From Cryptomeria japonica (taxonomy: Eukaryota; Streptophyta; Pinopsida; Cupressales; Cupressaceae), in assembly GCF_030272615.1 (NCBI RefSeq), contig NC_081411.1, forward strand, positions 826,268,397-826,332,396: DNA of 64,000 bases, written 5' to 3'. The notes under the pieces were generated by a model, which searched no databases, was not told where the DNA came from, and worked only from the letters and a program-made list of their open reading frames with translations. Position numbers and translations under genes: made by a program. Shown one piece after another: positions 54,713-64,000 of the stretch. Position 1 is the first letter of the stretch; each line of letters opens with the position of its first letter.

Positions 54713-56068
54713 CCCTGTGCTACTGGCATCTGTAATCACAACCCACCATGACCCCTCACTACCCGAGCTTGTCTCTCCTCTCCCCCCTCTCTCCATGGAG
54801 CCACTCTCCTCTCTCCAACTGCACCCCGCCTCCTCCGTTGGCCTCTACCCCCACCATCTCCATCATCATTCTCATCCCCTCCTTCATCCTCATCTATCAG
54901 CTCTCCTAGATCTATCAGGTGTGGAACTGGATGCTCTGCCCAATATGTAGTGTACTCTGCATCCATCCCTGCATCCTCAATCTCAGGCCACATATCCCAT
55001 GGTAAGGGAATCATCTCCACCAGCTACATCACGACCTGATCATATGATAACAATGGCCCAAAGTGTGCCTAGTCTTGCACTATCTGCACATACATATTGG
55101 AACCTTGGGGCATCTGCTGGATCCTGCCAAACTACCTGCCTAGCGTATCTACCAACTCCCTCTCTAGTACATAGGGCTTTCGCCCAATCAGATATCTGCT
55201 CCTGAAGGTATAGGGTAGCTCGACTGCATCATCCTCCCACTACTCACACTCTTGGTATGGCCTCCATATCACAATGTCAATCTCATCAAGAACTTGATGC
55301 CAGTACTCCAACCTATCAATCCGTGGCTGTGATGTAATCATATCATATAAATGAACAAAGCTGCATCCATGACCCCGGCCTTTGAAATGTATTGGTCATG
55401 TCACTAGCAGATGCTCATATGCCCACAACTATAGAAATGTAAATCCACAGCCCAATCCTACGGATCCATGGTAAACGAACTGATGAAGCTCATAGTGTAA
55501 GTATGCTAGCATGCACGGTCCCCAGGCATATCTGGTATGCTGTGTCACTAGTATCTCCAAGGTGCTCCCCCAGCCCACAACCAACCCTCGTGTCGCCCTA
55601 TCAGGACACAAGAACTCACTGATCACTCCTCCTAGCACTACTGATAGTGCCAATCCTGTCGCTGTCATTGTGTCCCATGCGACATGTCCTACCCTCATCT
55701 CCAGTCCTAGGTCCTCGAACACTCATCTCAGGGCCTCCCTATCTCCATCTCGATCATAGGGTATCAACTCCCCATCGATCGGTATCCATAATATCCTATA
55801 CACATCCTCTAAGGTGACTGTCATCTCACCCACCGGCAAATGAAATGTACAAGTCTATGAGTGCCATCTCTCAGCAAGCGTAGTCAGCAACCCCATGTTC
55901 ACTTGAAACTCAAGCACATACAAAATATGTCGCAAACCCATAACCTCAATGGCAGCTCTATCCTCGAATGTCAGCTCTAGTTGTAACCTCTGAGTCGATG
56001 GGAATCTCTCCTATGACTCGAACATAGGCAAGTACTCCTGCAATAAAGAAAATCAATCATGTCAGTTA

Positions 56069-56430
56069 TAGTGACACTCACTGTTCATCACAAAGTGTTG
56101 CTTCTATCCTAGTGGTACTCCCTGTTCATCACAAAGTACTACGTGTAGTGACACTCACTATTCATCACAAAGTGTTGCTTCTATTCTAGTGACACTCACT
56201 ATTCATCACAAAGTGTTGCTATTTATCCTAGTGGTACTCCCTATTCATCATAAAGTACTATGTGTTTTCGTACTCACTGTTCATCACAAAGTGTTGCTCA
56301 TATTTGCACTCATTGTTCATCACAAAGTGCTGCTCATATTCACACTCACTATTCATCACAAAGTGCTGCTCATATTAGTACTCACTGTTCATCACAAAGT
56401 ACTCTATCTTGGTACTCACTATTCATCACA
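56069..56430. repeat. Minisatellite, about 10 units of 30-40 bp
   Basis: The core GTTCATCACAAAGTGCTGCT and variants recur near 56092, 56132, 56161, 56201, 56242, 56279, 56314, 56350, 56388 and 56424, joined by ACTCACT-like linkers. Tandem repeats in the 3' region of Tat/Ogre elements are known and can seed satellites. Confidence 0.9.
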
Positions 56431-56534
56431 AAGTGCCTTGACCTATCCTAAGTCTTTCCTAGAGGACCTGCTTGAGTGTATCCTCTCAGTAGCTTATCCA
56501 ATCGACAGTGTATGTTCATCACAGAACTACCGAT

Positions 56535-56825
56535 TTGGCCTAGAAGACACAAACGCACTTTCATTACACAAACGCACTTACATATTGCACAAACACGTCT
56601 ACTCTGCATAGATGCACCTGAAAGACAGAGACGTGTCTATGCTCTGCATAGATGCGTCCACATAGCACAGACGTTCCCACATAGCACAAACGTGCCTGCA
56701 CAACGTAGACCCACTCGCATTTGACACATACATCTTTTTCAGCATAGATGCGCCTGGCACAAACACAGACGCGCCTAGCCTACCCAGATGCGCCTAGCAC
56801 CAGCACAAATGCGCCTCGACATTTT
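56535..56825 (-). repeat. CGTCTGTG-type motif array, inverted (antisense intron of F)
   Basis: Read on the minus strand: GGCGCATTTGTG, GGCGCATCTGGG, GGCGCGTCTGTG, GGCGCATCTATG, GGCACGTTTGTG, GAACGTCTGTG, GACGCATCTATG, ACACGTCTCTG, GACGTGTTTGTG and GTGCGTTTGTG. It is the same motif as in the sense leader. Confidence 0.65.
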
Positions 56826-56996
56826 TTGCACATTGCTTGACATACCTAATGCACATTTATTTCCCTACTTGACATGCATTAATGACAATATTTATTACTA
56901 CAAAGTACAAGGAGGTTTTGTGGTACTCACCGACTCTCCTGCATCTGCTGGCCTCTGAAATTGGCGAACGTGGTCGAATCTATGCACCATTGCCAT

Positions 56997-57352
56997 CGCT
57001 GCTTACTACTGCTACTCTATTCTCTCTCTGCACTCAAATCTCTTAGATGTTTTGATGACAATGAGAATGTATTCCCCTCGTGGTCTATCTTATAGACTGC
57101 TCTAGCCCTACCCTAGCCCTTGGGTCTCCCATGTCAGCCTTCTTTATCTCATGACTTTGTCACTCTATCCTATTCGGTCAGTCCATTCTATCCCATCATT
57201 CTTATCGAGAGATTGTCTGTGATCTTTCCAAACACTTTCATCCAATCTCTTGAGGGGGCATATCATCCCCATCTTGGGGCAACATTGTATCAGTTCATAT
57301 TATCTTCTTTGAAACAACGTGACAAGCTACATTGTCTCAAAGAGGGTCAAAA
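56997..57352 (+). other. 3' end of F interior with purine-rich tract
   Basis: Non-coding. On the minus strand it would hold the promoter of the antisense gene. CAAAGAGGGTCAAAA, ending at 57352 next to the 3' LTR, is the likely polypurine tract. Confidence 0.6.
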
Positions 57353-58119
57353 TGTAGACACCTAAAATTGTCCAGCCTAATTAAATAAATATCTTTATTT
57401 ATTTAATTACTTTAGCCTAATTCTTCTATTAATTAAATAAATCCTTATTTATTTAATTAATTCATTTATCCTCTTCTAGCCTTATTTCTCATTTGAATAA
57501 ATACATTTATTTATTTAAATCATCCTTTTCCTAAATTAAATAAATATCTTATTTATTTAATTATCCCACTTCCTCTATTAATTGAATGAATCTTTATTTA
57601 TTTAATTAATTCATTAGCCTTTTCTACTTATGACACATGTCATTCATCTCTTAATTCATACACTACCTACCCTCTCATTATTTTCTTATTTCTTTTACCT
57701 ACCCTCTAATCATAGCCGACCTCTTTTACACCTCTCAATCTTATCCCTCCATTTCTTATGGTGTCTTCTATATAAGGAGATGCTTCCTTCATTATCACGG
57801 ACTGAAGCATTCAACTAGACTATGCCTTTGCACTTGCATATGCGATCCTACTTGTAACCACATTTCCGTTCTTTGTTGAGCTCTTGTGCACATAAAATCT
57901 GAGAGAAAATATATTAAGCAAGATCAATGGAGATAGGAAGAATGGAGATCCAAACCCTCCTGGACATGTGATGGTATAATCTTTATGATTTCATTTGATT
58001 TGCATTGTCTTAGGTAATCTTCATATGTTATGATGGATCTTTGTTGTTGTTAGGCTAGGGTTTTGTGGTTGAATTCATTTAGTCTTTCAATATTATTGTT
58101 TCCATTTCCACCATATACA
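57353..58119 (+). repeat. 3' LTR of element F
   Basis: 767 bp, TGTAGACACC...CCATATACA, same length as the 5' LTR, with about 20 substitutions. GTTGG follows. Confidence 0.95.
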
Positions 58120-58379
58120 GTTGGAACACAATGAAACACTGAGAGTGGGTGAATCAGTGGTGAACAATAAAAAAAAATTCCTTCTAAAATATCTAAGCCT
58201 TAATAGAAATAATTATAAAATAATGAGCAAAGGTATCAAACACATGATCATGCACACTAGAGGCAACCCATAACACAAGTATATATGAGGAGAACCCACA
58301 ATGGGGAAAAACCTCGGTGAAAAATGTTGTTGGAGTCTATAGCTCCAATCTAGCCTCACAGGGAAAACCTGTTAAAACA

Positions 58380-58500
58380 TTTAGGGCGCCGACCCAAGGA
58401 GCACCAACCCCTAGCTTTAGGGCACCAACCCAAGTAGCACCAGCCCCTACAGATTTATGGGCTACAACCCAAAGGAGCACCAACCCCTAACTCTGAGCAC
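58380..58500 (-). repeat. AGCACCAACCCCTA-type short repeats in the LTR of H
   Basis: GGAGCACCAACCCCTA and GGGCACCAACCCAAG variants occur about five times at 25-40-bp steps, with short complementary arms (GGGC/GCCC). Confidence 0.7.
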
Positions 58501-59499
58501 CCACTCAGAGAATACAATAAAGATATATTGAATATAGTTTAAACACCTTGTTGCAAATGAGGATTTGCAACACCTAGCTAATTTGCTTCTGAGATTTATT
58601 GACTCTCTTTTTCCCTCCATTCTTTATGCTTCAATCTTAGTTCTCAGCCTTCTATCTATTTCTGATCTTATTCTCTGCTCTTTTCTCTCTTTTTTCTCTA
58701 CCCAGCCTTTATGTGTTTTCACACTGCAATCACAATGGTTCCACGCTCTACTCTCACATGCTACTACTCTCTCTATCTCTATATTCTCTATTTTTGTAGA
58801 GCTCTTATTTTTTACCCCTTTAGCAACACTCACCTTACTCAATGTACTTCCTTATTTTTATCAACATCAACTTACTTCCATCAGCCAACTTAGCTACTAC
58901 ATCTCCAACTGCCATGCCTCATAACCTGTACACTGTTCTCGGTCATCTTTGTACCTATAGGATTTCGCTCCAAAAATAGATTCAAAATCTAATCTCCTCA
59001 ACCTCTAAGAGATCATGTCTGCATACCAATCTAATTGACGCTACCCGCAATAAATGTATTCTCCTGAAAAATAACTGTATTCAAATCATTCTTAAGATTG
59101 CTATACTTAGCAATCTTCAACCTGGCAGATAACCTCGAGCCTCAACAAGCTCAACAACTCCTTCTACAACATGATTACATTAAATGTTGCTTTGTTCTTC
59201 TCAGTCGACTTTGTACCTTTATTACTTACTTTAGTAATCTTCATCTGCCTAGTGAGATTTGATTTCCTACATGTCAATCATCTCAAGCTGTGCACTTATC
59301 TGCTATAGATCCTCCATTAATGAATTCACTGACTACTTTAACTATTTGATTAAATCAACAGCTTCATTAGATGGTCAACACCTTGTTCAACAACCGTGCA
59401 TTTCTATTTGACCACGTAGAGCACACATGTCATCACATTCAATGTCCATGTCGCTCTGTCAATCCTAGTTGGCATCCTTGAGGACCTTTGAGTCTATCA

Positions 59500-61250
59500 A
59501 ATCACAAACATGGCTGCAAAGTCAGTTAAAATATTCAACTCTATCGGCAAAATAGTCAATCATCTTTTTGACAGGTATTCTCTGATTCACTCCGTACATG
59601 CCACATCGTCAGGGGAGACTTGGTCAAGGCTTATGTGGATCATCGGGTTGCATGGTGGTAGGCTTTGCAAATGCATCTAATTGACTATAAACACCTACAA
59701 TGATCTACTATGTTTCCATGTTACTCGTATCGGGTTGACTCATTCCGATACATCTCCTTGAAGCTCTATCGGAATAGCTTTAATTGTCGGGTTAACAACT
59801 AGCCTCTATTCCTCCTTCAAACCTTATCCCGATGACCACTTGATGCCTTTGGATTCTTCTGTCAGTATGAGTTATTTTGATAAGAAAAACTCACCATTGA
59901 TTTCTTCTATCACCATAGGCTATTCTTAAGTCGATTTCTCAAAGCTTCATAGGTATGTCTTTAACTATCGGGTTGACTTCTTGCACTTAGTCTAGCTTTA
60001 TAACCTATTCTGATGACCTTGTGATGTCTTTTGTTTCTTCCATTGGCATTGGTTACTCTGATGAAATTCTCACCTTTCATTTCCCTTGTCGCCATAGGCT
60101 ATCCCAAACAAAAACCTCTAGATTAGATGACCTCATATCAGAATAACCCTTAACTATTAGCATAGGAAGAACTTGTAATCGATATTATAAGTCATTTCGA
60201 TGACATACTATTAGCCTCCCTTCATCAGGATAACTATCCTAAAAGCACAACTCCATGGTGACAGGGTACATCGACATAGGTAGTTCGAACTCACAAATCC
60301 ACAATGACAAACCTCATTGGTATCACTATTCCAAAATCACAACTCCATTATGGAAAACCCCATTGGCATAGATTATACTGAAGCGCATACCCATTAGAAT
60401 AGTTAAAACTGTTGGATTGTCTTTTAGATGTTATACCATCTATACAAACTTGTTTTGATGACTCCACTTGAACTTGCATTAGCATAGCTATTCTGAGAAT
60501 GCATCTCCACAGACCTACAACATATCATCATATGTTGTTCCAATGATCTAACCAAGGGGTATTCTCTACATTCTTCCTCTATCGGAATAGTCATCCCAAT
60601 CTTATATGTGATCCGATGGTGTCTGCATTAGCATAGACTATCTTGAACTGCATATATGTAGTCCTTCAATATATCGCCATATGTTATTCTGACCGACTCA
60701 CCACATGCTCTTTTCAACATTTTCTTCTATCAGAATAGCTTACTTCGATGAGAACCTCCATCAAAATAGTTTACACTATCGGCATAGTGGTAGGTTGTTA
60801 CTTTTCCTTTAAAATCTACTTTGATAGGTAATCTTGGTCACCTGGTCGGCATAGCTATTCTGATACAGTGATTTTTGGAGTAGTTTACTCTATCGGTATA
60901 ACATAAAATTGCTGATCTTCCTTTGTCTGCTATTTCGATGTGTAACTCTTCCCTAGTTTTTGGTATTTCTATCCTGATCTATCACAACACCAAAGAGACT
61001 CCTCACATCCTGACATTGGCATGACTTATACCGATAGAAAATTCCTCCATGCGACTCGGTGTCGGTGAAGCTATTCTGATATGATCACTTCACCTGCACA
61101 ACACTTGCTCGATATAGCTATCTGTAAATTTCTTGCGATGTTTATTTGATCATAATGTGATTGGTATAACATAGTGGAGTTTTGCCGATATACAAGATTT
61201 GTTGTTTTCACAACTCTAGCACCAGAATATCCAATAGGAACTTCATAAAC
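59500..61250. repeat. Degenerate CTATCGGNATAG / TTCTGATAGG repeats in the LTR of H
   Basis: Variants such as CTATCGGCAAAATAG, TATCGGAATAGCT, ATTGGCATAG, CATAGCTATTCTGA and TACCGATAGAA recur about every 50-100 bp over 1.7 kb without a clean period. Confidence 0.6.
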
Positions 61251-61602
61251 ACATCATATGGCATTATGGGAGTCTACAACAATTCATGAACCTGATCTCT
61301 ATGATCTTTGTCTTCAACAATCTGATCCATCAACTCTTCTACTTAACTTGTAGCCTGCAAGTTGACATTCCTTTGAAATCTTATCATCCTGCATCATCTC
61401 TCCCAACCTCATCATCCTGCATCATCTCTCCCAACGTGAACTACTCTTCTCTTCATCAACATCTTAGCAACATCACTTTTGTCAAACTGAAACAACATCA
61501 TCTCATTCATTCTAATCTTTATTTATGGCACACATCATTTGTTGCAACTTCTTAGCCCTGCACACACACAGGCTTCCATCAGTGACAAGCTGGATGCCAA
61601 CA

Positions 61603-63127
61603 ATCTCCCCCTTTGGCATTGATGTCAACACCAATATTTAATCTCCCCCTTTGACAATAATGGCAAAGGGGCCTTGACATCCAATAGAATTTCATCTGAT
61701 ATCAACATGACTTCTTTGTGTAGCACTTCTCATCAAACTCTCCCTTTGAATCATTTGATTGTTTGCACCAAATCTATCTATCACTCTTCCCCTTTTTGAC
61801 ACATGAGAGTAATCCTTGTTGTAGCTAGATGAACCATTATTACAATATAAAATAAGTCTCAATATTGCTTATAAAAATCACTCATCTCCCCTTGAGAACT
61901 AAAATCATATACTTCATTTGCTCATCTATCTTCCATATGTCTTCACACTGACCTCTCCTTTGAACTACACATTGCATACCTAGTATGCATGCACTCTCAA
62001 TGTTACTTCTTTGTCCTACATACAAACCTCTTGTAGTCACTATCCTGGCATTGTCAGCTACACCATTATGATCAAACATCTGATTAGGTCTCTTTTACTC
62101 CCCTTGAGAACCAAGACATATATACTATAACTGCTTTGTTCTCAACCATCTATCTTCCTACCATCTACAACCACTACCTTGAACCAGTCAGTACAGTTAT
62201 TGGCCTGAGACAAATAACATCTATGATTCATCTCCCTTGGAACACACACACGTGTTCAAGGATGAGCAAGGCTGTAATTACTAAGCTCCCCCTGAACCAT
62301 ATACTTCTATGTTCATATCCACTTTCATGATTTATCATACTTAACCTTTCATCGATTCACTCAAGAATATCCTTTCCTGCTAAAGCAAGATAGTTTTTTA
62401 CAAGAATTTATGTGGCTGATCTACAATCATCAATGGACAACTTTATGCACCATGGACTATCAACCGATTCCCTTTTTTTTTGGTTCAACATACTGTAGTA
62501 GTGTACATCCTTTCATATGAAAGTGTGCAGTTACAACAAGGTGAATTTTCACATAAATCTTCATGCCAACTACAAGCAACTATCCTTCCACAGAGATCAA
62601 TATGCCAATAATGTTGAATCTTGATATATTGTCAAGCCATTAACTATAAAACCTGCCATTTCATCTTCTTCCTTCATGTCTTATTCTTGGAGCTGATTTT
62701 CCTCATATTTGCAGTAGTCTATCCTTAAACATATCCTTCTTAATAACTTGGGGGAAAATGATATGATCAATATGGAACTCCCCCTAAGATCTTGCATCCC
62801 CTTAAGCTTTAGGATATATCACCTGTGCATTAAGAAGGATGACTTATAACTTACAATTTTTTTTTGCCAAACATGTGGAGATCTAGCAGGTTTATTTGTT
62901 CCACTTCTTCTCCTATCTCGGTGGTTAATCCTGGACTATTCATTTGCTATAGTCATTCCTCCTAATCCTTTTTGTCTCCAAATTTATTTATCCTTGTGAG
63001 CATCAACATTTCTTGGTATTCTATGCCTCCTTTTTGTGTCCTCATTTCTAATGAGACCATTCTCATTCATCTTACCTTTTCCTTTTGGATCTGCATGATT
63101 ATTCCTTGTAGCAGCAACAGTATTATA
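61603..63127 (-). other. Polypurine tract and decayed interior of element H
   Basis: CAATGCCAAAGGGGGAGAT on the minus strand (61601-61620) is the polypurine tract. Above it are 1.5 kb in which only the first part (62880-63127) still reads as protein (PRNVDAHKDK, IWRQKGLGGMTIANE). Repeated CTCCCCTTGAGAAC blocks lie near 61890 and 62098. No pol is seen. Confidence 0.6.
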
Positions 63128-64000
63128 TTATTTCTTTGGGACAATGACTGTGAAGGTTTGTTTATTACCATTATTGCCTGAGGAAACAAAATGAATGTCT
63201 TTGTTGAAGGTATCCTTGCTTGTGGAGCATTGACCAGCTTTATATCCAACACCATGAGTATCCTTGGAGTGCTTTTGTTTCCTCAACATCTTATCCAAGG
63301 CCTCAGTGCTGCCCTCATACTTGATTCTCACTTTGAGCTCTTCTTGGCACTTGTTAAGTTCTTTTCTGAGACACACAATTTCTTCCTCCATCTTTTGATA
63401 TTCTCTCTCCTTGGCCTCCAAATTTGACTTTGTTGCTTCATACATTCTTCTAACTTTTTCCACCTATGTTTCCATCACACTAATATTCTTATTAGACTAT
63501 TCAAGACATGTATTTAATCTGCCTTGCTCATCAGCTGCAACATTCTTACTCTTTTTGTATTCTTTACTCACCTTACTGATTTCATCAAGTGCACAAATAA
63601 GTTCACCTTCAAGATCTACCCCAGCTTCAACTTCTTCATCTTCTTCTTCATCATCACTCCTGAATACATCTTGCTTTCTATATTGATCTCTGCTAGCATT
63701 TCTTGATGTATGCTCCTCACCTTGGACCTCTTGTGCCATGAAAGTCGGTGTTTTCTTTTCATCTTCACTGTAGCTACTATATAGTCTTCTTTTATTATCT
63801 ATATATATCTGTCTATTCCATTATTCTTCTTTCTTTCACAATCTGATCCAGCTATGGTAGGCTCTTCACCATGAAGTTTCTTCAGTTTGTCCCATATACT
63901 CTTTGCAGATTTGCATCTATCAACCTATTAAGATACATTATTAGATAACCCACTGAGAATAGCCTTCATGGCTTCAACATTGTAGTCATATCTTCTTTTA
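63128..64000 (-). pseudogene. Copia-type gag (UBN2) of element H, partial
   Basis: The minus strand enters from the right edge. MKAILSGLSNNVS and CKSAKSIWDKLKKLHGEEP are the UBN2 gag pattern of plant copia elements. An acidic segment (FRSDDEEEDEEVEAGVD) and a coiled coil (YQKMEEEIVCLRKELNK) follow. A short basic tail ends at a stop at 63128. Stops and frame changes are present around 63760-63950. The 5' part and 5' LTR are beyond the window. Confidence 0.78.

Larger units (their letters stand above)
56038..56930 (-). other. Intron of the antisense PMD gene, carrying two repeat arrays
   Basis: 893 bp, GTGAGT...TTTATTGCAG on the minus strand. Inside are the minisatellite at 56069-56430 and the inverted CGTCTGTG-type motifs at 56535-56825. 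No separate gene; the plus-strand ORF at 56189 is repeat-driven. Confidence 0.7.
54127..56996 (-). pseudogene. Antisense spliced gene in F: plant mobile domain (PMD) protein
   Basis: Minus strand. Exon 1 56996-56931 begins MAMVHRFDHVRQF and ends at a GTGAGT donor; the acceptor TTTATTGCAG precedes exon 2 at 56037. The join keeps the frame. Exon 2 carries the plant mobile domain (EVMGLRHILYVLEF, TFHLPVGEMTVTLEDVYRIL, IPIDGELIPYDRDGD, FGRIQQMPQG). Then come an acidic/Arg-rich linker (54950-54750) and a coiled coil with Pro/Ser tail (MERERDQLKRQLRDTKRERD). PMD is found in host proteins such as MAIN/MAIL1 and as antisense ORFs of plant gypsy elements. About eight stops, mostly at expected Gln, Trp or Arg codons, inactivate it. 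Its function for the element is unknown. Confidence 0.85.
39154..58119 (+). mobile_element. Element F: Tat-type Ty3/gypsy retrotransposon, structurally complete
   Basis: 18,966 bp with 767-bp LTRs, PBS, long leader, gag-protease-RT-RNase H-second RNase H-integrase in order, a long 3' region with an antisense gene, a purine-rich tract and a GTTGG duplication. The dual RNase H and the antisense ORF between integrase and 3' LTR are marks of the Tat/Ogre lineage. I count about 20 differences between the LTRs, roughly 97.4% identity, so it is moderately young. Stops and a frameshift make it non-autonomous today. It carries element G. Confidence 0.93.
58125..61602 (-). repeat. 3' LTR of minus-strand element H, about 3.5 kb
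   Basis: On the minus strand it starts TGTTGGCATCCAGC at 61602, directly after a polypurine tract. It ends near 58125 plus the six bases left of F. Toward its end it has GAGGTTTTTCCCCATTGTGGG, related to the TTTTTCCC..GGGTTT motif in the LTRs of B and C. It contains GGGTTGGTGCTCC repeats (58380-58500) and a long run of degenerate repeats (59500-61250). The length is unusual and an undetected insertion is possible. No gene is seen; ORFs such as 58565-58924 are unsupported. Confidence 0.6.

Noticed and set aside
54258-55759. Plus-strand Pro/Ser-rich ORFs
   Set aside because: They are the reverse complement of the antisense PMD gene and show no domain.
56069-56430. CRISPR-like array
   Set aside because: Units are variable, spacers are short and similar to one another, and the setting is a plant retrotransposon 3' region; it is a minisatellite.
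58565-58924. 119-codon hydrophobic ORF resembling a membrane protein
   Set aside because: It comes from a T/C-rich LTR stretch of element H; a minus-strand ORF overlaps and nothing supports expression.

Overview
The window is repeat-dense plant nuclear DNA and I see no intact host gene. Ty3/gypsy, Ty1/copia, LINE and non-autonomous elements lie nested inside one another, most of them decayed mainly by C-to-T type changes. Very large plant genomes look like this and a conifer or other gymnosperm seems most likely, but nothing here proves the taxon.

Left half (1-39147). A chromodomain Ty3/gypsy remnant and its probable 3' LTR (1-2150) abut a minus-strand LINE. The LINE is cut into pieces at 2150-2413, 33889-34008 and 34797-37250. 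Inside it sits a five-level nest. Element A (2414-33888, target-site duplication CTTAC) holds element B (3006-31336, duplication GACCT). B encodes a coiled-coil/zinc-knuckle gag and a very large ORF of unknown function. B holds copia element C (LTRs 6477-8062 and 17691-27203), whose 3' LTR holds gag-protease element E (18956-26878, duplication GATGG). Between the pol of C and its 3' LTR lies D (about 11920-17690), part of a DNA transposon. D has a subterminal palindrome array, a 10-exon accessory gene, a 359-bp tandem repeat and a convergent gene for an unusual DDE-type transposase. A solo LTR of the element F family (34009-34796) also interrupts the LINE. Tandem 306-bp units and a SINE-like segment follow.

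Right half (39148-64000). A minus-strand copia-type element H has a probable 3.5-kb LTR. That LTR is split by F, a complete 18.97-kb Tat-type Ty3/gypsy element (39154-58119, duplication GTTGG, 767-bp LTRs about 97% identical). F encodes gag, protease, a G-patch-like segment, RT, two RNase H domains and integrase on the plus strand. On the minus strand it carries a spliced plant-mobile-domain gene. F is interrupted by a young 2.7-kb non-coding LTR element G (45232-47966, duplication CAAGT). The gag of H runs off the right edge.

The signals most worth a second look are these: a run of short hairpins with differing but self-complementary stems in the LTRs of B and C; the D transposon and its intron-rich partner gene; the large unknown ORF of B with its own TATA-like leader; and, in F, a CGTCTGTG-type motif array present both in the sense leader and, inverted, inside the intron of the antisense gene.
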